Positions 44,341-62,910 of a stretch of DNA of 64,000 nucleotides are shown here, piece by piece. The first letter of the stretch is position 1, and each line of letters opens with the position of its first letter. The stretch covers positions 68,165,241-68,229,240 of the forward strand of contig NC_092091.1 in NCBI RefSeq assembly GCF_045679555.1, in the 5' to 3' direction. The translations under genes were made by a program, and so were the position numbers. The notes under the pieces are model-generated. The model did not search any database, was not told the origin of the DNA, and worked only from the letters and a program-made list of their open reading frames with translations. Origin of the DNA: Salvelinus alpinus (Eukaryota; Chordata; Actinopteri; Salmoniformes; Salmonidae).

Positions 44341-45277
44341 TTACCACAAGTCAGCACAAAGACAACAGGAGCACTGCCACCATTATTCCAGCACCATTTC
44401 AGCTTAAACAGAAAATAATTTAATATGCTGAAAACCAACTTAAGACACCAAAAACTATTTAGTCCAATCAATGTTGTTAAATATGTGTCTGTCCTTACTG
44501 TTTTCTGTGTGTGTATGCGTGCTCGCTCAAGTAAAACATGGACTCACCCACTTGTAGAACACCAACATCATCCTCATCTTGTTCATGTTGGCAGAACGGT
44601 CTATGGCTTTGTCATACAGTACACTTTTAGTTTTTGTTGTCATAGGCTACCTAGCTAAAATGCTTGCTAGCCTAACTTCCTTGCATTGGCAACAACGAAC
44701 CAGCTAAGTAAGCCAGCTAGTTAACATGAGCCTACATCTCAGGTCAGTGGCACAACATTCATTTATTGTTAGATCAGAATCGGCGTCATAATCATTGGCC
44801 TGTACAGAGAATTAAGTCAAAACCACAAGTCCAAATCCCCATCCATGGCGATTTTGCAAGCTAGTTACTGCAGGACATCAACAGAAGCAGACATGTTTTT
44901 GTGAAAATTATGTTTTTCTTAGAAAGTGATTTGATTGGTATGAAGCCAAATCCAAACTGGCCTCCTTGGAGGGCATTTTGCTGCACCAGGACAATCAACA
45001 GTTGAGCTCAGCAAACGCCAATTACAAAAAAAAAAAATTATCATCAAGGGAGGCCAAAAGCTTGCTAGCATCAATCAATCAATCAAATGCTACGCTGGCA
45101 ACATGTCACACTGTTTTGGTCCAGACAGCATCAGATACATGGGCTACACATACTGAGACAGAGGGGTGCTGTTTCCCTCGCTCTGATGATTTCTCTGGTG
45201 AGATTCCAGCCCCTTTGGAATTGATGAAATTTTTTGAAAACACCGAGACGAAAAATAAATGTAATCATTTTAAATGT
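44341..45277. other. Intergenic before znf330 3' end
   Basis: Possible unnamed repeat around 44690-45340 with an open frame (44966-45343) lacking recognisable domains. No gene called. Confidence 0.4.
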
Positions 45278-45283
45278 TTTATT
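45278..45283 (-). terminator. znf330 candidate poly(A) signal
   Basis: TTTATT on the plus strand reads AATAAA on the minus strand, about 340 nt past the znf330 stop codon. Confidence 0.4.
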
Positions 45284-45620
45284 GGTCAAATATTTGGGGA
45301 AGCCTGGCTTCCCTTGGTGTCCATGAATACAAGCCACTGTTAACCTGTCTGATAAGTTACATTATTTTAGCCTAAAACTTAAAAAGGATATTTCACCAAT
45401 GTTAGGCAAGAGCCATACAGAAGTTCTGGATTACTCACCGTCTTTTTTAAACGGGCTAATGTCCAAATACAGAAACAATCAAGCAGTAAACATGTGGTGA
45501 TGAACTATCACTTTAAACATCTTATTACAGTGTACTGCAATGCATTGCACACACACTCCTTGTATACATCTAGCCCCCTCTTCTTAGGGAGGTGGAGAGG
45601 TGACGGGAACCAACCTCCGT

Positions 45621-51410
<5,790 letters not shown>

Positions 51411-52312
51411 TCAGTTTCTGTAGCTGGCTTTACTGAAGGCATGTGGGGGATTAGCAAACCATAGCTATAACTAACTAACCAACCAAGCCAGCTCAGTCAA
51501 TGGCATCACATCTTGACAGACTGGACACACATCATTAGTCTAGGTCCTTACGAAAATATAAATGTTGTAAAACTGTATTAGTTAGTTAACTAGGTATCTA
51601 CGTAAAAAAATATTTTAAAAAGTAGTTATTTAACTATCTATCTGCTTAACGTTACGTGTGCTGAGCAACACAGTTCAAACACGCGCTAACTAGCTGGACT
51701 TCATGGAAATACCAGATGCAGCAACGACATGTAATAGAAACTAATTTTATAATTAACAGATAAAAGCCTTAACCGACATGTGCTGTTTATATATTTTTTA
51801 ACACATTATAACCCAAAATGTAAAGAAAGACTTTACCAGGAATGTTGCAATCCACGGCTGGCTCAGCTGTAAACGGAAGTTACAAAACGGATATCTGGTC
51901 CGACTGAGTATTCTTCTCGCCTGAATTGTGATTCGCCTTTTCGTTCCTATGTGAGTACCTATATTTCTATTGTACATTAATTTCCCTTTGCGCTCAATGA
52001 AATGTTATATTAAAGTATGAATTGTATATTACATCATGGTTTGGCCAATTAAGGCTGTTATTATCAACGCTAGTTCAAAAATACATACTTTTAAAAATGT
52101 ATATTGTATTCTAAAGTCACTTCAGTCACCTGCCACCATGACCCATGAATGTTGTTAAAATGAATTGGGCTTTACCAACGAAGCCTTTGCAATGTTTCTT
52201 TCGGTAACGTAAACTACGGTGAATGGGTACACAATGCCCCAGAAGATGGCAGTAAACCATTCTTTTCATCACACATGCTTGAGGTCTTGGAGGTTTCTTT
52301 AGCCTTATCAAT

Positions 52313-52481
52313 CAGTGGAGGCTGGTGGGAGGAGCTATAGGAGGGCGGGCTCGTTGTAATGGCTGGAATAAAATGGACAGTATCAAACATCACACATATG
52401 GAAACCACATGTTTGACTCATTCCATTCCAGCCATTACAGTGAGCCTATCTTCCTATAGCTCCTCCCACCAGCCTCCTCTG
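52313..52481. mobile_element. MITE, 169 bp, probable hAT type
   Basis: CAGTGGAGGCTGGTGGGAGG is mirrored by CCCACCAGCCTCCTCTG. Flanks TTATCAAT and ATGTCAAT agree at six of eight bases, suggesting an 8-bp target duplication. Confidence 0.75.
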
Positions 52482-53861
52482 ATGTCAATGTTTTACACCA
52501 GTAGTTCTCTGTACCCCCCCGTCCCCCTACCCCATTTTGTACCTCAATATTATCTGTTGGGGGGACAGACAACCATTGTTGGCTGATGGTGGAACAGTAT
52601 CTGCTTAAGAACCATACAGGGGAATGTGTGATGGAAGCACTAACCTCTGTTCTGCAGCCGGGAATGAGTGAATGTTTCACTGTATCCAGGACAACGAAGG
52701 CTAACTGCAGTGGTGCATAACAGGATCTCACCATAATAACACAATGGGTCAGCAAGGCCCTTGGAACTTAAGTCTACCACTTAAGGATACGCCCATTTTT
52801 TAAAATTTTCTTCTAAAATGACATAGCCAAATCCAACTGCCTGAAGCAAGGATATGCATATTCTTGGTACCATTTGAAAGAAAACACTTTGAACTTTGTG
52901 GAAATGTGAAAGGAATGTAGGAGAATATAACAGAATAGATCTGGTAAAAGATAATACAAAGGAGAAAAACGTTATTTTGTATTTTTTTTGTACCATCATC
53001 TTTGAAATGCAAGAGAAAGGCCATAATGTATTATTCCAGCCAAGGTGCAATTTAGATTTTGTCCACTAGATGGCAGCAGTGTATGTTCAGCGTGTTAGAC
53101 TGATCCAATGAACCATTGCATGTTTGTTAAAAATGTTGTATCAAGACTGCCAAGCATGTCAATATTGTCAGTAGCATTAGCAACTACACAGGTTATTTAA
53201 ACAAGAGTATGATCATCATTGATCATGCTGGTCCGGAACAAAAGCCTGCACACCCAGTAGCTCATCCAAGATTTGATGGCTGGAGATCTTGGACTAGGAG
53301 ATTCCTGACTCCGGTACTCTTATAATAACCACAGAGATACATATGTATATTATGTTGTACTTAATTCTGTGCTGATTAACTTCTCATTACAAATGTCCAG
53401 GGGGCCTTTTCCTATCTTTCCGACATACGATTGGCTCCTATGGTTTGAGCCGCCTACTACTGGCCTTTACAATTCACTTAAGCATATATCAAAATCACAA
53501 TCACCCACACAACCCCCTCAACCCTGTTACGAGCGACCAAGAGATTATTCTATCAATGCCTTAAAGACCAATATTGACCTCTAGGTCAGTTGCTCTAGGT
53601 GGGTTGTCTGCCTTTCCTCTATTTTCCTCTCTTCTCGGATACAGATACACAGAAATGTTAGAGCAACGTTCCATCAACATTTTAAAGACCAATATGAACC
53701 TCTTCAGTAGTGCTGGTGTGTTGCCTACTTGCCTTTCCTCTATTTTCCTCTCTCCGTTAATACAGATGAACTAAGATATTAGAGCGTTTCATAATCGCTT
53801 CAAACCAGAGACCATGAAGAGACATTATATATTGGAAACGAGGATTTCAGTTTCTCTACAT
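52482..53861. other. Intergenic, znf330 to rnf150, no gene seen
   Basis: No exon recognised. Two similar stretches near 53560-53640 and 53675-53760 (AAAGACCAATATGAACCTCT, CCTTTCCTCTATTTTCCTCT) show a local duplication of about 110 bp. Confidence 0.5.
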
Positions 53862-53965
53862 CCCAAATGGCAGCCTATTCCCTGTATAGTGCACCATGGC
53901 CCATAGGGTTCTGTTCAAAGGTAGTACACTATGTAGGGAACAGGGTGCTATTTGGGATGCCACCC
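53862..53965. repeat. Fold-back short repeat (CATCCCAAATGG type)
   Basis: CATCCCAAATGGCAGCCTAT faces GGGTGCTATTTGGGATG in inverted orientation. Same family as 20937. Confidence 0.7.
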
Positions 53966-54276
53966 GTTCCTCTGGTGCTGAGTGAGCAAACTGTCATCTC
54001 GGCCTGTGCTGTGTGGATGTGTGAGTCTCGAAACTGGGCGGTTTGTTTTGCTCCTCTCTCTCCTCGCTCTCCCCTCTCCCTGCTTTCCAACTGTCACTCT
54101 GTTTTTCTATCCTCTGTCTCTGTGTGAAATTGGCTGTTTTTCTCGTTCTTTCACTCTTCTGTCTCTCTCCCTCCATCCCTCTCTGCCTTAATTCTTCTCC
54201 TAGCTTGTATTTTCAAGAACCCAATTTCATTCTCTCTTTCACTGCGTTGGTTGAGGACTCTCTTTCTCTTTCTCAA

Positions 54277-54484
54277 TCAATCAAATTCCAATTTGTTTTA
54301 TGAAGTCCTTTTTACATCAACAGATGTCACAAAGTGCTTGTACAGAAACCCAGCCTAAAACTCCAAAGAGCAAGCAATGAAGATGTAGAAGCACAGTGGC
54401 TAGGAAAAACTCACCAGAAAAGGCAGGAACATAGGAAGAAACGTAGAGACGAACCAGGCTCCGAGGGGTGGCCAGTCCTCTTCC
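54277..54484 (-). repeat. High-copy salmonid interspersed repeat
   Basis: AATCAATCAAATTCCAATTT, then GTCACAAAGTGCTTGTACAG and GAGGGGTGGCCAGTCCTCTT are typical of an abundant salmonid repeat of LINE/SINE type. The class is not certain. Confidence 0.6.
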
Positions 54485-55344
54485 ATCTTTCTATATGCTT
54501 CTTTCTATAAAGAACCCTCTCTCCCTCTTTTCCAACAAATCCAATTTCTTTCTTTCACTGGGTTGGTTGAGAACTCTCTCATACTACCTCTTTCTCTCTC
54601 TCATCCCTCTCTCCCTCCTGCCTGTCTTGTTGTGAACAAACCCCAACCCTAGCAGCACATCTGTCAGCTTGTCATTGAGTACGTATTATTTACGTTGGGC
54701 TGAAAGTGGGTGGCGTTGGAGTGAGATATCTCTTTCCCGCTTGAACATCATGACTTCACTGCTTGAATTTATGCTGATGGCTCCTCCAATAAAAACCAAT
54801 GGCCTTCTGGAAAGCCGTCTGTCCAACTCTTGGCTTGAGCTTTTGAGTCTCTGCCTTTCTCATCACCGATTTCTCTCGCCCTCTCCCCAAAAAATGTAAT
54901 GAAAGTTTTCGGCTCTGAATTTTTTTATCTTTTCTTTATCTCACTGTCTCTCTTTGTTCTATTTTCTTCCCTCGTTAATTATTAATAACCTTTCATGTTC
55001 AAAATTATGCACTCTCCTCAAACAACAGCATGGTATTATTTCACTGTAATAGCTACTGTAAATTGGACAGTGCAGTTAGATTAACAAGAATTTAAGCTTT
55101 CTGCCAATATCAGATATGTCTATGTCCTGGGAAATGTTCTTGTTACTTACAACCTCATGCTAATCGCATTAGCCTACGTTAGCTCAACCGTTCCGTGGAA
55201 GGGGCACCGATCCCGAAGAAGTCTACACCTGGTCTGCAGAACACAGGCCTAACACACCTTCACAGCAAAGGAAATAGGCTATAGTACTAGGCTATAAATG
55301 TATACTAGACAAAAATATAGATGCAACAATTTGTAAATGTATAC
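54485..55344. other. Intergenic, no gene seen
   Basis: CT-rich then AT-rich. No supported coding sequence. Confidence 0.5.
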
Positions 55345-55890
55345 TAGACAAAAATATAGACGCAACATGGAACAATTTCAACGATTTTACTGAGTTGCAG
55401 TTCACATAAGGAAATCAGTCAATTGAAATAAATTCATTAGGCCCTAATCTATGGATATCACATGACTGGGAATACAGATATGCATTGTTGGTCACAGATA
55501 GCTTAAAAAAAGGTAAGGGCGTGGATCAGAAAACCAGTCCGTATCAGGTGTGACCAACATTTGTCTCATGCAGCGCTACGTTTCTCTATTCGCATAGAGT
55601 TGATCAGGCTGTTGATTTTGGCCTGTGGAATGTTGTCCCACTCCTCTTCAATGGCTGTGCGAAGTTGCTGAATATTGGAACACGCTGTCGTACACGTCGA
55701 TCCAGAGCATCCCAAACATGCTCAATGGGTAACATTGTCTGCAGCACAAGGTTCACCCGTGTAATGATCATGCTGTTTAATCAATAAAATAAGCTTTTTG
55801 TGCATATGGAGCATTTGGAATATTTAATTTCAGCTCATGAAACATGGGATCAACACTTTACATGTTGCGTTTATATTTTTGTTCAGTGTA
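55345..55890. mobile_element. Internally deleted Tc1-like element
   Basis: Left ACAAAAATATAGACGCAACATG is mirrored by CATGTTGCGTTTATATTTTT. The interior is a shortened, non-coding remnant (TGGAATGTTGTCCCACTCCT, GTCGATCCAGAGCATCCCAA). The left end with TGTATACTAG is tandemly doubled (55298-55370). Confidence 0.8.
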
Positions 55891-56055
55891 ATCACTTACA
55901 CATGTATGAGTTTTAGCAGTATTCCCATGTAGGCTAAGTAGTACTAAAATATAATTATCTTTCATTATTTCCACCAGAAGTATCCCTCTCCTCTCATGAG
56001 TGCCCTCAAATTTCCCAGCTGCTACTCCTTTCCAGAGAGCCATTCTTATGTGTCG

Positions 56056-56285
56056 GGTTCCTGAGAGGCGCAGTGTTCTAAGGAACTACATCTCAGTGCT
56101 AGAGGCGTCACCACAGACCCTGGTTTGATTCCAGGCTGTATCACAACTGGCTGTGATTGGGAGTCCCATAGGGCGGTGCCCAATTGGCCTAGCGTCGTCT
56201 GGGTTAGGGTTTGGCCGGGGTAGGCCGTCACTGTAAATAATAATTTGTTCTTAACTGACTTGCCAAGTTATATTTAAAAAATTAA
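56056..56285 (+). mobile_element. tRNA-derived SINE
   Basis: Head GGTTCCTGAGAGGCGCAGTG (A-box region), B-box-like GGTTTGATTCC, body GTCTGGGTTAGGGTTTGGCC, tail TTGTTCTTAACTGACTTGCC. It is the most complete copy of its type here. Confidence 0.82.
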
Positions 56286-56364
56286 CTAACCGTATTAGGT
56301 GGCTCAAATTACAATGCTATGTGAGTGCAATGGTGCGATGGCAAACACAGATTCGTCCGTCAAT

Positions 56365-56798
56365 TGCCAGATGGTGAAGCATAATTCATTACTCCAGAGA
56401 ACGCATTTCCACTGCTCCAGAGTCCAATAGCGGCAAGCTTTACACCACTCCAGCCGATGCTTGGCATTGTGATCATAGGCTTGTGCGCGGCTGAGCCGTT
56501 GTTGCTCCTAGACGTTTCCACTTCACAATAACAGTAACAGTAACACAATAACAGTGCTTACAATTGCAGCTCTAGCAAGGCAGAAATTTGACAAACTGAC
56601 TTGTTGGAAAGGTGGCATCCTATGAAGGCGACACGTTGAAAGTTACTGAGCTCTTCAGTACGGGCCATTCTACTGCCAATGTTTGACTATGGAGATTGCA
56701 TGGGTGGGTGCTCAATGTTATACACCTGTCAGCAATGGGTGTGACAGAAACCACTAATTTGAAGGTGTGTCCACATACTTTTGGCCATGTAGTGTAGT
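56365..56798. mobile_element. Tc1-like remnant
   Basis: Text such as GAACGCATTTCCACTGCTCC and CACTCCAGCCGATGCTTGGC, ending ACATACTTTTGGCCATGTAG, is a decayed piece of a fish Tc1-like family in reverse orientation. Confidence 0.6.
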
Positions 56799-59700
56799 AT
56801 GCTAGTGTGCATTTCGTAACGAAGCAGCAGAGACCAGCTTATATCATTGGAACATATGATGGTAATTTACATATTGGCCAATGAATCATGTCAGAATAAA
56901 TCATTTCAATAGCATTGGCTCACCCTAACGGTATCAGAGAGGGTTGACATAAATATTACTGACAATATTACTGACAGCTTCATCACAGTTGGAAAAACTT
57001 GCAATAAAATGTATTGTACCTCACAATCATTGACTCACACACGTGCAGCATTGTACTATAGAACTGTACATCATTAACACTGCCAAAAATATTTACATAT
57101 TCCTCTATATAACAAAATAGCAATACTGTAGAGTTCTGCTGGATATAGCATACAACATTTTCGTAACATTCCCCAAACCCACAGCTGGTATACAAGTCTA
57201 GATAAAAGAACACAGACTCTTAAACAGCACACATACAGTGACAATTATGTCATGTGCCATTTCCAATATTGTAGCCCTCTCTCTTAAAAACATGGTCGTG
57301 TCAACTGTCAACCGCATTCAAGGTCAACCGTATTCAAAAGATAGTATACAGAACTCTCCTTCAAGTGAAAGTGCATTCTAGGTAGGGTGGGTACACAACC
57401 AGTTAAAGAAAGACAACAAGAAAGAGAACTAAAAGCTACATTTAAATGATGAGTTTCTATTATGTATGTTTATGTATACCTGACATAATTATACCATCAT
57501 TGGGGTAAACAAGAACCTACTATAAGATTATAATATGTGCATTCATTACTTTATATTTGGAAGAACACCCCGGTTTCTATAAGTGTTCATTATGAATATA
57601 ACAGATATTCATTCGAATTATGTTCAAATCAAGGCCATTGCTTCTTCATGGTCATTAAAAAAAAGAGTTGTTGGAATAAGTGGACGTAAGGAGTTTGAGA
57701 ATGAGAGAATGACCTTTCAGGAAGTGAAGTCAATTAAACACGACCCCTTACATGAAACAGGAAGCAATTAAAGGCTTTTAAATGTTCTGGCTTCACACAA
57801 GTGAAGATGTCAGACACGCATACACACACAGTACAATCAGGATCTAACAAAACCCTCCTCCGAGCTTAATTGCTTCCTCTTATCTTGTCCCCCTGTGCAA
57901 TACAAACAAATGGGCACATGGAAACGGTGTGGTGTGTGTGCGAAACCAACCCCCAGAGGGAAATCAAATGCTGTTAGTTGTTTATAGGGCCCTCAGCCCA
58001 TAGTAACAACTGTAGAGCTGCGTGTGGAGAGGCTAGATGAGACTACCATATTTTAATGGATCTCTAGTATTCTGGCCAAGGATGCCATGAGTTCTGGTGG
58101 AGCACTTAACACCTCCATGACTCAATCCCCATTCTCTTCCCTTCTCCCATACCGTGCAGTTCCCATCACTGATTTAAAAGCACTGGATTGGTGTAAACAT
58201 TGGCTGGAGGGCGTTTTCACCATTATAAAATCCATTACGTGAAGTGTGCACACTTAGTGAGAAGTGTGGAGAATCGGAACGCAAAAAGTGACCATAACTG
58301 GGAAGAATATGCTTTAACTGAGCCATGTTCAATGCATGACGCACCCACTCTTCAGTCTCCATTCAGTCGATTGATCAAATATACATTTATGACGCTTATA
58401 CAATATTAATTACACAAATGTAGTGTATTTCACAAACTGATACTGCAAAACAAAGCTAAATGTAATGAGTCTGACACACTAGGAGGGCATACAGAGTACC
58501 TAATGCATAAGCATGGGAGATTTCAACATTCTCCCATAGATTCTGTAATCCTTCTCTGATTGACAAGGACAGGGGGATTATGGGTAATATGAGCTTCTTA
58601 CATAACTGGGAGTTAATTGGTTGTTGATTGGTTGGCGGCCTAAAGGAACCAATGATTAAATGAACGAACACATAGTAAGGAAGAGAAATCCAGTATCAAA
58701 TAGTAGATGCTCGATCACAACAGTGGCCTTGAGCCATTTCATGCAGATTTTAGCCTGAAAATCAAGTTGCATATTAAAGCAATATAAGATGATCATATGT
58801 TAAGGATGAAAGTACACATTTGTAAATGAACCAATGTGTCGAGAACCTTGAGGGGACTCCAAAGGAGAGAGGAACAAAACTCAAATAAAAATTGGCCTTT
58901 GATACAATTACAGAGCAGTAATCAAAATCGGGGGAGGAAGGACATAAACCATGAATTAATACATGTAATTCAAACGCATTAGCATTACCAGTGAACTTTT
59001 GAAACCAGGCAACTATTCTCTCCACTCCATTTCTACTGGACTGTAAATATTTACCTCCATTTTCTTTTTCTTACAAAAATAAACGTATTTTCATACTAAA
59101 ATAAATGCTGTTCGTCAGACTTTCGTTTCCCTACACGAATGTACAAAAAAAACGGCAATTTTGAAATTCATCATAGGAAGGAAAAAAAGTTTTATCCTCA
59201 GAAGAAATGACTAAGAGGTACAAACTATCTGCAACAGGGTTTAGTCAACTCTTTCATAATGAATTCACAGTCAACCAAAGCCACAACCAATGCATGGTAT
59301 TCCTTCGCCAGGGGCTATCTAGTCTCTCTAGATGGACCAGTTGCTTCCCACAATGTACCAATGTTCCAGCATACTAGTGCTGTTGCCCTAGGTCTGGGAT
59401 TTCTCAGACTAGAGGCTATCTAATACACCGAGTTCAGATATAGTAAAATGTAATTTACTTTTATCAACAGACAACTTCGATGTGCTTTTCACTATCCAAC
59501 CAATGGGTGAACTCAACAACACCCACAATGCCATCTTGCTTTGTCTTCTAGAAACTGAAGCAACATTAATACAAAAACTAAAACTGCAAGAACTTGGCAC
59601 AGAGCAAATGCACCGCACTGCAGACACACGTTATGTTAGGTAACAGACGATTTCACCACATGCTATTGGGTGGCTCGACTGGGAGATGACATGACATTAA

Positions 59701-60511
59701 AACGGAATTAAATTCCAATCTGTTCTTCATGAACAAACAGCCACTACTATAGCCTCCTGTGCTGTGTTACTGGCGGTGCTAATAAAGCTTTAGCAGTTTG
59801 AAACAGGGCTATAGCTGACGTCATCACTACAAATCTCCATTACCGTGGGCTGTGATTGTCAACTGGTGGGGTAAAACAAACTCGTAGTTGGTCCCCACAA
59901 CACATGGTGTACTGTACTTCAGAAGTGGAAATTAAACGATAGTCCTAAAGACCCCTAAATTAACGATAAGGATGCAATTTAACAAATCGGATATTCAGAA
60001 ATGTTTGACAACATGTGCATAGTATAAATGCTACAATACCAACAGCGTTGAATGTTATCGAAATTATTTCAAGCAGAGATGGTGAAAAAACATCAGCTTC
60101 AAGTAAATGCTGGTCACTCAGAACACGCACTAACTGTTTTTGACACTCAAAGCCCATGCTGCAGGAGGCTTATATTGACCATATACAGTATAAATAGATA
60201 TTCCTATAACTAGGTGTAAAGATTTCCGTGTTTCGTTCTGGAATAGTTGGCAGTGATGATCTCGTAGAAAGAAATCAAAATGTCACATGTCCAAAGAGTC
60301 AATAAAGTGATGGTGACAACTAACAGAGGTGCTAAACTATACCCCCAGTCCAGAGGCTAATAACAAGAGCTGTGATTGGCTGCCTGGTTTCCATGGCAAC
60401 TGAACGTGACAGTAGTCAGAAAAGAGAGGCAGGACAGGAGGTACCTGTAGATGAGGCAGTGGGGACAGATAGGTGTGTTGCACTGCTATGGGTTCTATTG
60501 CTTGTCTCTTA
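56799..60511. other. Sequence downstream of rnf150, possible long 3' UTR
   Basis: About 3.7 kb with no known repeat and no coding frame. The lack of transposons here, against their density elsewhere, fits a conserved 3' UTR or regulatory stretch on the minus strand. Confidence 0.4.
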
Positions 60512-60517
60512 TTTATT
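60512..60517 (-). terminator. rnf150 candidate poly(A) signal
   Basis: The plus strand reads ATTTATTTGG, giving AATAAA on the minus strand about 106 nt after the rnf150 stop codon. A longer 3' UTR running toward 57000 is equally possible. Confidence 0.35.
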
Positions 60518-60622
60518 TGGAGCCACTACCTCCCATCAGGGGGCCAGGCACTGTCCCTTCGGTCCCGTTTCTCATCTCCATGTCGACCCCTTGATCTTCC
60601 TTCCTACTTGGCTCTGATTGGC

Positions 60623-60741
60623 TCAGGACTTGACCTCGTCACGGTCGTGCCCGAGGGAGAGCTCCATGTCGAACAGACCCACCTCCACAGCCAGGATAAG
60701 GGAGGTGTCCGAGTCGCTGCTCAGCGGGGGCTGGTGCTCAC
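60623..60741 (-). CDS. rnf150: rnf150 last coding exon
   Basis: After a CTCCCTGCAG acceptor the exon reads EHQPPLSSDSDTSLILAVEV and then GLFDMELSLGHDRDEVKS, ending in TGA. This closely matches the C-terminus of RNF150, which I recall as SSDSDISLIMAMEVGLSDVELS...EEVKS. RNF150 is a goliath-type, PA-domain, single-pass membrane RING protein (putative E3 ligase). Earlier exons lie beyond the right end of the window or in long introns and are not visible. Position next to znf330 agrees with human 4q31. Confidence 0.85.
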
Positions 60742-60960
60742 CTGCAGGGAGAGAGAGATCAGTCAGCACAGACACAACATGGTGGTCACCTTTAAAGAGA
60801 GGGTGATACAGGTAAACCTGAATGGACCCAAAATGGCAGTTAATGTGCAGTAGCAGAGACATGAGGCGACTGATGAGGGCATAGTAGGGAACCTGACGAG
60901 ATGTAAACTGCTCTGTAAGTGCTGTGATGTCCACTTGACTAAAGACAGACTGCACTACAC

Positions 60961-61073
60961 CAGGTCTTAGGAGATAGCAGCGCTACACCGGGTCTTAGGA
61001 GATAGCAGCGATACACCGGGCCGATGGAGATAGCAGCGATACACCGGACCTTAGGAGATAGCAGCGCTACACA
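60961..61073. repeat. 28-bp tandem repeat, four units
   Basis: Four units of TCTTAGGAGATAGCAGCG with (C/A)TACACCGGG ends, with small changes; rnf150 intron. Confidence 0.8.
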
Positions 61074-61799
61074 GTCAGATGAATAGAAAACAACTAGAGA
61101 AGTACAGGGGACCATCAATCTACTTCACATATGCTCTCTATGGACTAACACCACTCCTGTCCCACTTTCCTGCAGCAAATCAGGCCTTTTTCTGGCAACA
61201 TGCTGTAGCACGGTCCAAAGTGAAGGATAACCGTAATAAGTTAACAGACAGCGCTCGTTGTTTACGCTGCCGGGCATGGCGTGCACAGCGACCTGTCACT
61301 GCAACACGGCAATTCAGCAGAACACTGATAGATCAGATCCTTCATCTCGGGGCGGTTGTCAGGCGGCACCGTGAGCTAGTTAGCGACACGACAAACAAAC
61401 AGAACTCCCATTAACTCCCAGCTAATTGATGCAGGAAGAACACAGACTGTGTGACGGGCTGATAATGAGAGTCTCGGTTGACAACCAACACAACAGAACT
61501 AAACAGTGTGTGTGTTAATTACACACCATCCATTTCCAAATACCCTGGCATAAGCTATTTGAATTATACAAGTTGCAAGCAGGCACCAAACATGAGCTGC
61601 ATCCTCAAGGAGGTAAATGCCAACCTAATACTAATATATAACAGTTCAATCCTGTCTGTCCATGGCTCCATTTTGTCATGGTTACATAAAGGCTTGGAGG
61701 GAGAGAGGGAGAGAGAGGGCAGGGAGTCTGAAGACGTGTCCTGAAAGGCTCTGGCATAGCAGCAGGAGTTCAGGCTCTAAGTGATGCCAGCTGCTATTC
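61074..61799. other. rnf150 intron, no exon seen
   Basis: Unique-looking sequence with no supported exon. Confidence 0.5.
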
Positions 61800-62475
61800 A
61801 CAGAGACTGGTGAGGAACAGAGAGAGAGACTGGTGAGGAACAGAGAGAGAGACTGGTGAGGAACAGAGAGAGAGAGAGAGAGAGAGAGATTGGTGAGGAA
61901 CAGAGAAAGAGACTGGTGAGGAACAGAGAGAGAGAGAGAGAGAGAGACTGGTGAGGAACAGAGAGAGAGACTGGTGAGGAACAGAGAGAGAGACTGGTGA
62001 GGAACAGAGAGAGAGACTGGTGAGGAACAGAGAGAGACTGGTGAGGAACAGAGAGAGAGACTGGTGAGGAACAGAGAGAGAGACTGGTGAGGAACAGAGA
62101 GAGAGACTGGTGAGGAACAGAGAGAGAGACTGGTGAGGAACAGAGAGAGAGAGAGAGAGAGAGAGAGACTGGTGAGGAACAGAGAGAGAGACTGGTGAGG
62201 AACAGAGAGAGAGACTGGTGAGGAACAGAGAGAGAGACTGGTGAGGAACAGAGATAGAGACTGGTGAGGAACAGAGAGAGAGACTGGTGAGGAACAGAGA
62301 GAGAGAGAGAGAGAGAGAGACTGGTGAGGAACAGAGAGAGAGACTGGTGAGGAACAGAGAGAGAGACTGGTGAGGAACAGAGAGAGAGACTGGTGAGGAA
62401 CAGAGAGAGAGACTGGTGAGGAACAGAGAGAGAGAGAGAGAGAGACTGGTGAGGAACAGAGAGAGAGAGAGAGAG

Positions 62476-62511
<36 letters not shown>

Positions 62512-62910
62512 GTGAGGAACAGAGAGAGAGAGAGAGACTGGTGAGGAACAGAGAGAGAGAGAGAGAGAGAGAGAGACTGGTGAGGAACAGAGAGAGAGAC
62601 TGGTGAGGAACAGAGAGAGAGACTGGTGAGGAACAGAGAGAGAGACTGGTGAGGAACAGAGAGAGAGACTGGTGAGGAACAGAGAGAGAGAGAGAGAGAG
62701 AGAGAGACTGGTGAGGAACAGAGAGAGAGAGAGAGAGAGACTGGTGAGGAACAGAGAGAGAGACTGGTGAGGAACAGAGAGAGAGACTGGTGAGGAACAG
62801 AGAGAGAGACTGGTGAGGAACAGAGAGAGAGACTGGTGAGGAACAGAGAGAGAGAGAGAGACTGGTGAGGAACAGAGAGAGAGAGAGACTGGTGAGGAAC
62901 AGAGAGAGTA
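61800..62910. repeat. GA-rich compound minisatellite, about 45 units
   Basis: The core ACTGGTGAGGAACAGAGAGA is repeated at 20-46-bp spacing, the variation coming from (GA)n tracts of different length within the unit. One unit has GGACGAGAG. It ends directly against the LINE fragment at 62911. Confidence 0.96.

Noticed and set aside
44966-45343. 125-codon plus-strand frame near the znf330 3' end
   Set aside because: There is no recognised domain, a poly-A stretch lies inside the frame, and it is probably part of an unnamed repeat or znf330 3' flank.
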